Shown here: positions 36,896 to 48,478 of the stretch, one piece after another
Numbering within the stretch: position 1 is the first letter of the stretch
Layout of the letters: each line of letters begins with the position of its first letter
Source of the DNA: Augochlora pura
Taxonomy: Eukaryota; Arthropoda; Insecta; Hymenoptera; Halictidae
Reading direction: 5' to 3'
DNA: 64,000 nucleotides
Assembly: GCF_028453695.1 (NCBI RefSeq)
Contig: NC_135778.1
Coordinates: forward strand, 27,703,214 to 27,767,213
Position numbers and translations under genes: made by a program
Notes under the pieces: generated by a model
Told to the model about the DNA's origin: nothing
What the model saw: only the letters and a program-made list of their open reading frames with translations
Database searches by the model: none

Positions 36896-37589
36896 TCGAT
36901 AAATAACTAGATAAATAAAAAATTTAAATAAAATCCATCTGGGAACAATTCTGTTCCCCAAAACGGTATTCGGAGCGCTGTTCAAAAACAGCATACTAGA
37001 CCGGTATCCTCATGATCCTGGATTACATAATTGGAGGTAGAAGCACGAGGGTCGCTGAAATTCCTGAGCGCCTTGAAAAATACCTGCCGGTCGACGGGAT
37101 GCGCTGGCGCTGGATGGAACGGGCGCGGCGGGTGCATCGGAACGTGTTCACCGTCGCGCATGAATCGCAATCATCCCCCGCGACAGAATTGGAATCTCCA
37201 GCATCCTAATTATTGGGGAATCCCGTTTCGAAACCGAAATCTCCCGGCATCCGACGCGGTTGCCACAGTCCGCGGCCGCCAGCGTCGGTCCCAGCTATCG
37301 ATTGCATCGGTTTTTCAACGGCCGATCTACACTGCGCCCGACCAGCCGGAATCAGTTCCTCCATTTCTCAACCACTGTCGACTGCACTCCTGACCCGAAT
37401 CCTCGAGGATCCCCTACGGCAGAGCTGTTCAACCTCTTGTCCGTGAGGACAGAGATTTTCAGCTTAGGACAAACACCGATTAGAGGGCTCCAGTCCTCAA
37501 TCCCGAGGGCTGCGGTGCCCCTCGTGGGACTCTCTAGTAGTTGACTGCACACATTACTGACTGGAGACGGTGATAGAGATCGAGTGCGG
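36896..37589. other. GC-rich unique sequence, no gene recognised
   Basis: Plus-strand frames of 62-120 codons overlap in all three phases between 37012 and 37544, which argues for composition rather than coding. No domain recognised. Confidence 0.45.
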
Positions 37590-38126
37590 ACAGAATGACT
37601 CAAAAATGTTTAACCCTTTGCACTCCGTTGTCGCCGCTACGGCGACACGTAATATTTCGATAGCACTCCGTTGTCGCCGCTGCGGCGACACGGCACGCCA
37701 GCACCTACAAATGTTTACAAGTTCTTTAATGACAAGGCAGGGTCTTTGAGCTTCCTCAATTGCGCGAGCGCAACATTGTAAACACTTTCGGAGTAGCTTA
37801 CGGTCATGGTCAAAATGTTCCGGAGTAGCTAGAACCTCTTGCTGAAAATGGCCCGGAGTGCAAAGGGTTAATATTACGGAAATGGGAGGTTTTTGAGATC
37901 ATTTGGAGCAACTTCTTTCTATATAAATATTGTCTCCGGGGTTTCGTTAACGAGATATTAACGAAAAACGGGGACCAATGAAAGGCGAGAGTAGGAGGCG
38001 CGAGGCGGATCAGCCAATGAGCGAAACTGAGCTTTGTTAGCGGGTTGACTTGACTGTATTGCGCTAGAAGAACTCGCCTTTCATTGGTCAGTGGTTTTGG
38101 TTAATAAATCGTAAACAAAACCGTGG
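37590..38126. mobile_element. Foldback element W, copy 2, split by a nested MITE
   Basis: The left part GACAGAATGACTCAAAAATG is the diverged W start. It stops at TTAA, where a 254-bp MITE is inserted, and continues as ATATTACGGAAATGGGAGGT. The hairpin core is GACCAATGAAAGGCGAG facing CTCGCCTTTCATTGGTC. The right end is lost at the minisatellite beginning near 38127. Confidence 0.75.
37614..37867. mobile_element. piggyBac-like MITE, 254 bp, nested in element W
   Basis: Ends are CCCTTTGCACTCCG and CGGAGTGCAAAGGG, with TTAA at 37610-37613 and 37868-37871. Inside, CACTCCGTTGTCGCCGCTAC and GGCGACA occurs twice; its core TGTCGCCGCTACGGCGACA is a near-perfect hairpin. Unlike its AT-rich relatives this copy is fairly GC-rich. 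No transposase. Confidence 0.9.
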
Positions 38127-38405
38127 TCTATAGCTTTGATCTGTCGATTCGCCCTTAGTTCATAGCTTTGAACTGTAACTTTGCCTTTAGTTCATGGCTT
38201 TGAACTGTACCATTGTCTTCACTTCGTAGCTTTCAGCTGTAGCTTTGCCCTTAGTCCATAGCTTTGATCTGTAACTTTGCCCTTAATTCGTAGCTTAGAT
38301 CTATAGCTTTATCCTTAGACCATAACTTGGGTCTATAGCTTTGCCCTCAATCCATATCTTTGATCTGTAGCTTTACCCTTAGTCTATAGCGTTGCTTCGT
38401 AGCTC
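38127..38405. repeat. 36-bp minisatellite, TAGCTTTGAACTGTA unit
   Basis: About seven or eight copies of a unit reading CATAGCTTTGATCTGTAACT then TTGCCCTTAGTT. Confidence 0.93.
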
Positions 38406-38454
38406 TTGTTAATTTACAGAAGCTGATTGCAGTTATTCGTTGATTAATTAAATT

Positions 38455-39070
38455 ATTGATACTCCATTGAATATATTAGGCTGCAGTTGATTTTAGTTCG
38501 ATTATAGTTGCATATAGTTAGTTATAGTTGGTTGTAATTAGCTGCTGTTTGATTACAGTTGAATGCAGATGGTTGTAATTAGTTGCAGCTTGTTTCAGTT
38601 CAATTACAGATGAACGTAGTTGTAATTGGACATAGTTAGTTGCAGTAGGTTTTAGTTTGATTATAGGTGAATGCAGTTAGTTTCACCTGGTTGTAGTTGG
38701 TTGTAATTGGTTGCCGTTTGATTACAATTGTATGTACTTAGTCGTAGTTGGACATAGTTCATTCCAGTAGGTTTTATTATGATTATAAATGAACGTAAGT
38801 TAGTTTCACTTGGTAGTAGTTGGTTGTAATTGGTTGCCGTTTGATTAGAATTCAATGTACTTAGTCGTAGTTGGCCATAGCTGGTTGCAACTGGTTTTAC
38901 TTTGACTATAATAGAATGTAGCTAGTTGTACCTGATTATAATTGGTCATTATTGGTATACAATTGCCTCAGTCTCTATTACATTTGACAATAATTGAACA
39001 TACTTCGTTTTGATTTAATTACAATTAAATATAATTAATGCCAGTTATAATTACAATTGCCTTCCTTTTT
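38455..39070. repeat. GTTGGTTGTAATTGGTTGC minisatellite
   Basis: Short phrases AGTTGGTTGTAATTGGTTGC, GTTTGATTACAATTGAATG and GTCGTAGTTGGACATAGTT recur. A larger unit of about 123 bp is visible between 38701 and 38824. Minus-strand frames rich in N, Q and T across it are artefacts of the repeat. Confidence 0.9.
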
Positions 39071-40640
39071 GATAATAATTCATTCTACTTACCAACAGTG
39101 CTAGCACAGTAACAGCTTATCATAGCTTCTTACAGTGTGTAATAATTTTATTGCATCAAAATTTAATTTGATTTACCATAACCAATTAGAGTCACATACA
39201 ATTCATTATCGAATACACATAAATACATTTTACCACATCTTCGCTGTAATCGAACGCAGCAGATCGCAAGCAGTTCGAACAAGCTGTAGCATGTTTGACC
39301 ACCCTTCCCCAGAACAATCCTTCCAGCGATACCCAAGTACTGCTATCATCGTACGTCCCACAAATATTCCGAAGTCAGGAATCTTTTAATTCCCGAGGCC
39401 CTTAATTCTCCGTCCACGGTGTAGCTCGCACTGCCGGGCAACAAAAGTCCGCCGCGACGGTTGCCAGGAAAGATAACCGTCCGAATGGAGCATACTGTAC
39501 TCGTCAGTATAATGGCTGGAACAGCTCCAAAAGTACCGAAGTTATTCGGTCCCGCTATTGGACGACCTTTGGCCCCCGGCAATCAAAACGCTTTCGAATC
39601 GAAGACCTTTTAATCTCATTGCCCGGGACTTCCAATTACTTAGGATCAGCCCGATCCGCCGGGAAAGTCGGCGCGGATAAGCCGCTTGATTCCGCCCGCG
39701 CGCCGAACCGCCTTCTTTAATACGCCGACACTGATTCCGTCCGAGGCTCCTCGCCCGGCACAGCCAATCGTAATCAACAACCGGCAAGAAATATTTCTTA
39801 TCCGATCACGTGACCTTCCAGCAGCCAGACCGGCGGCCGTATTTTTTCTTTTCCCCAACAGCGCCTCACCAATTTTTTTACCGTTTCGCGTCCAGTTCAA
39901 TTACAAAACTAATGCGAGGTAATACCGGGCACTCTGTATCTGTTGCACGCGATGCGTTCGAGACATTCGAGCGACCTTTTTTTTTGGAACCGGACGATTT
40001 GCATTAATTAATGGTACCGATCGCGAAGAGCATCGCGAATCGCCGGAAGGATAACCGGCGATCCCATGCCATTATCGTCAGTAATTGTCCGATTGATCGA
40101 TTGCAGTCACTGAAACTAATTGCAACGTGTTTTCTAAGCGGCAATTAACGTGTTATTACAAAATGCCGCGCTGTTTGCAAATGAGCATTTACGCTCGGGT
40201 AAAAAGTAAAGGATCGGGAACGTCTCGGGCATCGACAGGATTCCGTTCGAGTCGTTTCGATAAGCATCGACGGACGCGGAGAGTTTTCTAAACAACGTTT
40301 AATTGCCGGTTATCGGGGGCTCGGATTCTCGTTTGAGAAATGTGTTTGCCTTCTTGTTGGACACGCTGTCAGTTTTCCCGGCCGGTGATTATCGTCGGAG
40401 TCATTAGTAACTCACGATTATAATTGCAGGTGATCGTTACTTGTTCTTATCATAGATGTCTGAAAACTTGGGCAATTATTTTCTGTGAACAAATATATTA
40501 CTGGTATTATTGTAAAAATATTTCTGTAGTTATATAAAGGATCTGGGAAAATAATTGACAAATTTCAGAGAGATTGGTTTAGTACATTGTTTAAAGAAAC
40601 ATTGACGGAGACTGTGTTTTTATGGAAGTCTCGACTTGGG
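39071..40640. other. Unique sequence, mostly CpG-rich
   Basis: CpG-rich from 39240 to about 40440, then AT-rich. Minus-strand frames of 78-84 codons overlap plus-strand frames at 39346-40007. None shows a recognised domain. Confidence 0.45.
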
Positions 40641-41345
40641 TTAATCGTATTGACAGGTTCCGACAGAAAGATATCCTTATAATTTCGTTGAAAAAAATCG
40701 TAGGTCAATCAGAGTAGACTCATTTTGAAGGCTGAAAGTTCTAATTTTAGATGCTGTGACTGGTTTTCAGTTAAAAAATTTCTGTACGGTATGGTAACTG
40801 ATAACGACGTCAGAAATCCGATAATAATCGACGATGTATCATTGGATTAAAAAGAAATCGCACGACTATCAGAATAGTCTCATTTTAAAAGTTAAAGTTT
40901 CTATTTTCCGATGCCTTAACTAATTTTCAAATCAAAAATTTTCCTATGATATGAAAATACTGTCCTATAAAATCTACAAAAATACACGATGTTCGACGAG
41001 TAGTCAGTATTCACATTCTCATAATTTGAACTAAAAAAAATAACATCGCTATCAAACTATACTCATCTTGAAGATCAAAGTTTCTAGTTTCTAGATCCTT
41101 AACTAATTTTTAGTTAACAAATTTTCCTACGACATGACGATCGAAAAACATCGTTCTACAAAACCATCCACAAGAATAACAATGTGTCACATATGTATAG
41201 TCAATACTTACACACTCATCATTTGATTAAAAAAAAATCATATGATCATTAAACCAGACTCATTTCGTAGGTTGAAGTCTCTACTTTCAACACTCATTGA
41301 ACATTTTCATAAAAAAGTTTCTCTATGTCAGGGTGGATAAAAAAT
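40641..41345 (-). repeat. Tandem repeat family T3, inverted locus, four units
   Basis: The reverse complement of the T3 anchor, ACTCATTTTGAAGGCTGAAA or variants, lies near 40721, 40881, 41064 and 41261, with offsets of about 160, 183 and 197 bp. Other landmarks also match in inverse order: AAAAAATCGTA, TTTTCAGTTAAAAAATTTC and TATGATATGA. This locus is opposite in orientation to 18.2-19.9 kb. Confidence 0.85.
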
Positions 41346-42110
41346 CACCACTTAGTTATCACACAGTTCTCAATGTCTCCGCTGTTTTCCTTCAATTAAA
41401 TAATATTAATAAATGAACAAACAAACCGCTGTCTCTAAGATCGCGCGGAAAAGAGCTAGGAGAAATCGTAGGCTGCTTTATAAAAATAAGAAGAATCCAG
41501 TGACCGGTCGTCTCGCAGGAATGTTTATGCACGAAAGTATCCAGGGGACAAGTGTTAATGACCGTCCCCTGTCGCGGCCGACACGACAATCGATTATCGA
41601 GTCCGATCTTGCTCTTTTCCTTTCATTGGAATTCAAGGTGCGTTGCTCACGTGCCAGAGACACAATGACACCATAAAGCGGCGTCCCCAATGGGGAGAAT
41701 TCCTGCGATCAAATAAAACGGTCGCGCCAGCTCCAGGAGAATATACCGGGTGGTCCATCACGGACTTGCTCGAATCTCCATCGGAACAAAGGAATAAATT
41801 ACTGCTAAAAAATAATTAATTTTACACTGTCATCTCCAATACTGTTACTTAAAAGTAACAATAATATCGATTCGCTTGTAATAACAATTTTTAATAATTA
41901 TTCCTCCGCACTCGAGGAATACGAAGCGGAGATATTTATAATTTATGTTCAGAGTTAGGAATTTCGCTATGAGAACAATTTTAAATGGCCTCACTTTGGA
42001 GCCTTAGAGTGCAAGGGGTCAATTATTTTGTTGTTTTTTTTGTGTTCTGATGGTCACAAATTTTATCCGAATGATTCGTTATTATTCATTGTAAATTGGT
42101 CTTGATTTTT
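41346..42110. other. Unique sequence
   Basis: GC-richer at 41410-41780, AT-rich after. Frames of 65-87 codons on opposite strands overlap at 41392-41690 and are unrecognised. Confidence 0.45.
41985..42018 (-). mobile_element. Lone end of a piggyBac-like MITE
   Basis: The sequence GAGTGCAAGGGG followed by TCAA is the right-end pattern of the TTAA MITE family, with a one-base change in the target. No partner end is seen nearby. Confidence 0.45.
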
Positions 42111-42119
42111 ATTCGTGTA

Positions 42120-42435
42120 ATTCTTTATTCTTTATTTTATGATTGTATTACTTTTTTATTTACTATTTTAGTGTGTTATTGTATTATTCTAGTATTGTGT
42201 TATTCCATTATTTTATTATTGTGTTATTGTACTACTGCATTACTGTACTATTGTATTATTCTATTATTGTATTAATCCATTACTGTGTTACTGTACTATT
42301 GTATTATTCTATTATTGAATTACTGAATTACTGTACTATTGTATTATTCTATTGTTGAATTACTGAATTACTGTACTATTGTATTATTCTATTATTGTAT
42401 TACTATATTACTGCACTATTATGTTATCTTATTAT
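42120..42435. repeat. TATTGTATTACTGTACTA pentanucleotide-like repeat
   Basis: Variants of TACTGTACTATTGTATTATT and CTATTATTG over about 310 bp. The tyrosine-rich open frame here is not a gene. Confidence 0.93.
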
Positions 42436-42439
42436 TTAC

Positions 42440-43510
42440 CATTTGTTTCTCCTATTCCTTCTCTCCGCTTTATTTCTCAACCAGCCGATGATTGACAACT
42501 GTTCATGGGCCAAGTTAAAACAGACAATTTCGCGCGAGCCTGCAATTCGATTTATAAATATCCACGCGCACGTTCGTCAATTTCTTAAATCCGTCCACAA
42601 AGCACAAAATCATTTCGAACCGCGCTGTCAGCGAGTTATTCGTCCCGTCGAATATCCGACAAATATTTAGACGAGCCACCTGGTATTTTACAACGAAACA
42701 CGAAGCGTTCCCATCGCGAAACTGGAGAAACCAGTCTGGGATATCGGCGAACAGCTGATAAGCCAGCGGGCCGTGACAGGCGATAGGTTTCTGGCGCGGT
42801 TATGAAAATTAGCGGCGACGGTATCTCGTAAAGGGTGCGCCACAAAGTGCCGCAAATTGATTGACAATTAATGGAACCAGCGGAACACAAAACGTCTGCC
42901 GGGCCATTCCGACAATCCATTACGCGGCGGTTCAATCAAAATTCGGGCCAATTGAATGCCGTGGAAATTATACCCGGAGCTATCGCGCGAAACTAATTTA
43001 ACATATTCCGGTGCGCGAATGTTTACGAGTGGACTGGTTATTGTTATCAGCCGGGCATTGTTCATTACGCGGCGTGTGTTGCTCGACTCGGCGATGCCGG
43101 GGATCCGCGACGCGTCCGTTGCTCGGCGTAATGGCCGCGCGCGCTGTTTGCAGAGCTACGCTGTAGCGTAATACGTTATTTACGGAGAAAAACCTTTTGG
43201 GCGCGGAATGCTCGATTAACAATTTATTACGGGTAGAGAGGACGTGAAAAATGCTCCATGCGCGAGAACGTGTTCATCGATCTATATATATATTTATTGA
43301 TAGCTGATTTAATACCACTGTTTGTTTGTATTCTGTTCTGGGATATAGTTTTCTGATTGATAGAAAAGGGAAATTTATATAATGAAGAAAATATATGCTT
43401 TTTATAATTCTATTTTACTTATTATAACACTTTTGGAAAATAATATTGTATATACCTTTATAATTGATAGAAGAAGAACATTTATATAATAAAGAAGACA
43501 TATGAAATGG
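42440..43510. other. CpG-rich block then AT-rich sequence
   Basis: CpG-rich from about 42500 to 43260. Minus-strand frames of 65-99 codons overlap plus-strand frames and show no known domain. Confidence 0.45.
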
Positions 43511-43574
43511 AGTTACTAAAATTGTTCCTTTAGTTTAAGTATTTTTAAGGGTATTATATTCTGTAATTTAAAGG

Positions 43575-43710
43575 ATACACCGTTCATTTAATTAACAAAT
43601 AATAATATATATTTAGTCTAAGTTTATATATCCATTTATATATTTAACCTAAATTTATATATCCATTTATATATTTAATCTAAATTTATATATCAATTTA
43701 TATATTAAAT
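43575..43710. repeat. 36-bp AT-rich repeat, three copies
   Basis: TTTATATATCCATTTATATA then TTTAACCTAAA repeats three times with slight change. Confidence 0.9.
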
Positions 43711-44230
43711 ACAAATTCTGCAATAATAGTATTTCGCCTTAAACCATTCCTCATCCTCAGCGCTAAAATTTCGATAAAATTCCCGAGATACAGTCACGAC
43801 AAGACATCGCCGTTGTAAAAATATAAACGATCCATCTTCGAAATATTTACACGAAATCTTCTCGTGTCCCCGATCTTTCGCGATCGCGATTCCCGACCGG
43901 AAAAATCCGAAAATATTCGACGGTCTCTGTATCACGGTGGCCGCTATCCGTCAGGTTTTGTTCGGGATTTTTGTCTCCGGCTAAATAGGAAAAATGGACG
44001 GAAACTCGATAATCCGCTTTCTCCCTGTAACTATCGTGCCGATGAAAGCGCGGAACTCAAAGTTCGCGAGGACCGCTTTGTCCTTCGTAATCTATCACAC
44101 GATGCACCAACAGTGCATCATCCTTAGAACCGCACCGCACAGAATAAACCAATAATTGCAGAGGCTCGTTCGAATATTTCCAAATATTAATAATACGGTT
44201 GTAAAGCTGATTAAATACGCTTTATTTCAA
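43711..44230. other. CpG-rich unique sequence
   Basis: Overlapping frames on both strands at 43705-44127, unrecognised. GATGCACCAACAGTGCATC near 44102 is a short perfect hairpin. Confidence 0.45.
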
Positions 44231-44238
44231 AGAATATA

Positions 44239-44757
44239 CAGTCAGTCCCACAAGTATTCGTACCCTCATTGCTTATAACAGAAAATTGTTGTAATCAAGG
44301 GACGCGTGTAAGATTTTGCAATAAACTTTTTATTATGAATGAACACATGAATAAAGTTTATTTATACCAAATTATAACGAAATTGATTACATTGATAACA
44401 AAAATATATTGATTTTACTCCTCGTAGTACGTAATAACAGTCCACAAAAGTATTCGTACCAGTCTAGATTTTGTCAAAAAATCGCATATTAGAGTAGCTT
44501 TTTTACTTTATATTAATTTTCTAATACTTAGTGGGTCCACCTTTAGACCTCATTATATCCGCCGTGCTTTACATTTGTTTGTACATTTATTAATTCTTGT
44601 TCTGTATTAGGCTTTCTCCAAACTTTTCCTCTTCCATCACATCCAAAAATAGTAAATAAAGTAATAAAAAGTTTATTGCAAAATTTTACATGCATCCCTT
44701 GATTTCAACAGATTTCTCTTATAAGCAATGAGGGTACGAATATTATGGGACTGACTG
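44239..44757 (-). mobile_element. Tc1-type DNA transposon, internally deleted, 519 bp
   Basis: The left end CAGTCAGTCCCACAAGTATT is matched at the right by its reverse complement ending GGGACTGACTG, and TA flanks both ends (44237-44238, 44758-44759), as expected for Tc1/mariner. ACAGTCCACAAAAGTATTCG at about 44437 repeats the terminal motif internally, about 199 bp in, which resembles the IR/DR layout of some Tc1 elements. The transposase is reduced to fragments. Confidence 0.92.
44521..44668 (-). pseudogene. Tc1 transposase remnant
   Basis: On the minus strand one frame reads FGCDGRGKVWRKPNTEQE and then a segment ending TNVKHGG, matching the family's central block (typically FGSDGR..VWR..NTE and VKHGG before the second catalytic region). 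A second frame gives RSKGGPTKY and a stop, the typical Tc1 C-terminal ending. The catalytic DDE region between them and the N-terminal half are missing, and the pieces are out of phase, so no active enzyme is possible. Confidence 0.85.
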
Positions 44758-44759
44758 TA

Positions 44760-45365
44760 CCTCCGGGCTTATATCGAATAACCGGGCGTATGTCAAAATT
44801 ATATCAGAATGTTAATATTATTTGTAAAATCGATATCAGAGTCGTTAATTCGACAGGATATAAATCATTCGGTAAGAATCTTATTTCGGTGCTTCGAATA
44901 TCAGAGATTCGGCGCGAATAATTAATCGGGCGCACTTAATCACAGATTTCGATCGGAGGGGAAACGAGATATACCTCTCCCTGGCTCGCAGGACGAAACA
45001 GGATTATTTATTTACACGGTCCCTTTTCGCGCGTGTGAAAACTATCGAATGGCGATGCCAAATATATAATGCGGATTTGCGGAGCGGAAACAGTAGCGCG
45101 AAGTAATCAGGAGCGACCCGGGGCAGCGGCTTAAAACCGGTTCGCGGCGAATTTATAGCCTGTTGCAGTATCGCGTCGCGATCACGTATGCATTTACTCA
45201 TTTATGTCCAGCCCGCGAAAAAGGATCAGATAATCCGCGGTACATGCGGCGCACATGCGCCCCTACATCAACCCGGAATCCCATCGAGTTCCGGATTTTT
45301 CAGAAATCCCCGATAGTCAACCTTTTACAATCTAGCGGGAAAAAAATACCGCGGCCATCGAACTG
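44760..45365. other. Unique sequence, CpG-rich
   Basis: No array or gene recognised. Confidence 0.45.
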
Positions 45366-45445
45366 AACTCATTTTGAAGAGCGGAGCCTCTGCTTCCGCA
45401 TCCCGTTGTCCAATTTGGCCGACGGTTTTTGTACACGGTGTACCA
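45345..45445 (-). repeat. Single diverged T3 unit
   Basis: GAACTCATTTTGAAGAGCGG, a CTCTGCTTCC-like segment and the TTTGGCCGACGGTTTTTGTA stretch resemble the inverted T3 order at 40.6-41.3 kb. Confidence 0.5.
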
Positions 45446-46570
45446 GGCGGAAAACCAAGGACTAGTTTCCGCGGGAAATTCATCCATATTCATTGAGTTA
45501 ATTCAAGTATAGTTTAGTTATGTCAAGATTATGTTGTAACAATTTTTTTCTCGACAAACACTATCACAGTTACAAAAATTAAAGCATCTAGTTATTCTCT
45601 ACATTGTTCATTTCCCCCTAAAATAATTTTATATCGCGCAGCAATTGGAAAATCAAAGACCCTATCTCGCAGAAAATTCGTCCCCGCTGAACCGTCTATA
45701 AAATCATCGGGGAATTTATCTCCCGATCAAACGACCCCTCGATTTAAAGCCGCGAACCTTCCTCTTTCGCAACGACACGGAAAAAGTTACCGCGCAATTC
45801 TTGCAACCGCGTTTTACGGTGCTTCGAAATGGGTGGCGCGCGACGGGACGAGTAGCGAGAGCGGTTGGGTTCATAATGATTCGACCGTTCCGAGTCGAAA
45901 ACTGCTCCCGCCGTCGTTGCCGGAGCAGTTTCGAAATTGTTCAGTTATGTTCGTAATGAACGCTAAACCCTTGGGCGCGGCGGCGGCATAACTGTGGTAA
46001 CGGCCGGAACTTCAAAGAACCGCGGACAAAGACTTCCCCATCCAGATAGAAGATGGCCTGGGCCGCAGCCGAGGTCGGAGGACCCCGATGCAGTTACGTT
46101 ATCCCGCAAACCGCGCGACGGAGCTGGTTGCCGGGTGGCGTTCGACGATGATTTTCACATGCAAACGGGATCCTCGAACTATCCGTTGCTCGGCCGGCGA
46201 AGACGCCGGCTTCTTATCCGCCGCCGGAACTTCCAAAACAATTACACGATCCAGGAACTCCGGACAGAGCGGCATCTTCTACTTGGATCAACGAAATGCC
46301 ACACGGCCGCCGTACACCGGGATGCGCGCGGCACCGCGCCGGTAATAACGACGTTCCCCTAACTTCGACAAGTTACACGGTTCTGGTAACGAGAATCGAG
46401 GCGTCAACGTTCGTGCTTCAGCTTACTTCGTCCGCGTGACTCGATTCCGAATTGCTTCGCCGGAATTTTGACTGACAGCCGCTACGGACTTATGCAGACG
46501 CGTCTAACTGGGTCTACGAGGGTATGGTATAGGGGTTAATTAGGTGTAACTGGGTCTCGAAATGGCTGAT
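45446..46570. other. CpG-rich unique sequence, no gene recognised
   Basis: Open frames of 122 codons (45994-46362) and 85 codons (46088-46345) occupy different phases of the same CpG-rich DNA. No recognised domain. Confidence 0.45.
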
Positions 46571-46689
46571 TAGACTTGGTAGTGTCAAGGAGGTATTATA
46601 GTGTTAAATTATCATATTCTGGTGATATTGTGCTGTTGGTTTAACGTACTATTATAACCTGGTTATTATTATATTGTAATACTATCTAA

Positions 46690-46975
46690 TTACACATACA
46701 TATGATATTACCATAGTATCACAAAAGAAATCCTACTGCAATCGATTCAATTCCCAAAATCCAGCCAGGTATTCCTACCATAAAATCTAAACTATAATAT
46801 AATCATTCCAACGTCCAGATTAGCTACCCTATACCACATTATCTTATCATATCATCATAACGTCACATTATCATATTACCATATCGTCATAAAACAAATC
46901 CTACTACAACCATCTCAATCCCACAATCCAACCGGATACACCTACAATCAGTTCTAAACTAAGTATCCAACGTCC
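46690..46975. repeat. ~168-bp direct repeat, two copies
   Basis: ATATTACCATAGTATCACAA, AAGAAATCCTACTGCAA, CAATTCCCAAAATCCAGCC and TCTAAACTA near 46705 recur with changes near 46873. Confidence 0.75.
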
Positions 46976-47945
46976 GGAGCAGGCCGGTCCAGAGTTGGGA
47001 CAGGGTTCAGCCCGGTTTCGGTGTGATTTTCGTTCAACTTCTCGGCGCTGTTGGCAAAGTTGCGGTCTCGAATCGCACCCTGGACAACCGTACTAACTCC
47101 GCGTTACGTCGTCGAATTTTCACCTGTCCGCGCGCGACGTTGTCCGCGCTCCGACGCGATCTCGTCCGACACGGAAGAACAAATATCCGGCAATATTCGC
47201 GCCGGCAGATTCATAGCCTTGGTCGCGACTGTTACAGATATCTATAGAGATACATAGAGATCGATAGTGATTTATAGAGATCTAAAATGATCGCGTCGAC
47301 CATGTCCTGCGCCGTGTCGAATCGCGATGTATCGGCCAATTGTGCCGGCGAACGTCGCGCGTCCCTCCCGCCGCCCCTCGCTCTTATCGATCAAACGGAC
47401 ACGCGATACGCGACGCCAGCTTTAAGGCTTCGAGGCCCTCGAAGGACGCGCCCTTTTTCGTTTCCGAATCGAGCGACACGCGACCGTCCGGGGAACGGTG
47501 ACTTAGGCCTGCCGAACACCTAACTCGATTTACTCATCGTTTAGGGGTGGGCCGCCCCGCCGGCTACTTTTATGGGTCTTCACGGAAGAAGGCGAGTGAA
47601 TAATTAAGACGGCGGGCGCGCGCGAGCGTCGAGGAGAACACGTTATAAGACTGGAGATCCAAGGCTGATTGGCGAAGAGGGCTGCGCAAGTGTTATACTG
47701 AATTGTTAATAGAGCTTTGATAGATCGCGGCGCTGGTACTGACTGGTAAAACGCGAATACGGTACGCGACGTTAACTTCCAGCGCGATCTTGACGCTCCG
47801 GATCACAGCTGATTTGTCAACCACTTAGCTGCGTCCATTTATTTTCAAGATAAACTTTGTTGTTACGGAATTATCGTGAAGTGTGCGAAATTTATGATTA
47901 GGTTTTGTAGGCATTTGAATCGAAATCAAATTAGTGTAGAACTGT
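46976..47945. other. CpG-rich unique sequence
   Basis: Frames at 47023-47257 and 47287-47523 overlap in phase pairs and are unrecognised. A short ATAGAGAT repeat occurs at 47240-47285. Confidence 0.45.
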
Positions 47946-47950
47946 TTTAA

Positions 47951-48000
47951 CCCTTTGCACTCGAGTGGCGCCTCTTAAGCGCCAATGAAAATTGTTACAT
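47951..48000 (-). mobile_element. Lone end of a piggyBac-like MITE
   Basis: TTAA at 47947-47950 is followed by CCCTTTGCACTCGAGTGGCG, which is the reverse complement of the right end of the element at 59620-60067 (GATCGCCACTCGAGTGCAAA then GGG). The opposite end was not found before 48585. Confidence 0.55.
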
Positions 48001-48478
48001 TATTAACAAAATAATGTTGACATTATTAAATACCTTAATATCTTAAAAAATTAATATCTTAAAGTGTGCGAAATTTTTGAATAATTTTTATAAGCATTTT
48101 AATCTAAATTAAATTAGTGTAGGGCTTTTCTAAGTATGAAAGGCAGAATGGTTGAGAGAAAGGTTCGTGAAATACGGAATGAGTGAGACAGATGTTTACA
48201 GTTACCATAAAAATTTATCGCAATAAAATTTCATTCGTCTAATAAGTAATCGATCGAATAAACATTTGTCTAGATAAAAGTTTATTTGAATGCAATTGTG
48301 TTCGCATTATAATTCGTTCGAATAAGAATTGATTCATATAGAAATTCGTAAGGAAAGTCGTAATTAAAAATAATTCTGTCATAGTTTACATCTTCCATAT
48401 CTCAGATTTATATCTTCCATATTACTGTGTCAAATCATTGTTATCTTAATTTGTAAACGTACACGAGGAAAATAGAGA
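48001..48478. other. AT-rich unique sequence
   Basis: AT-rich with short self-similar phrases such as AAGTGTGCGAAATTT (near 47880 and 48062). No gene recognised. Confidence 0.45.

Noticed and set aside
42143..42358. Tyrosine-rich hydrophobic open frame resembling a membrane protein
   Set aside because: It is a direct translation of the TATTGTATTACTGTACTA simple repeat.
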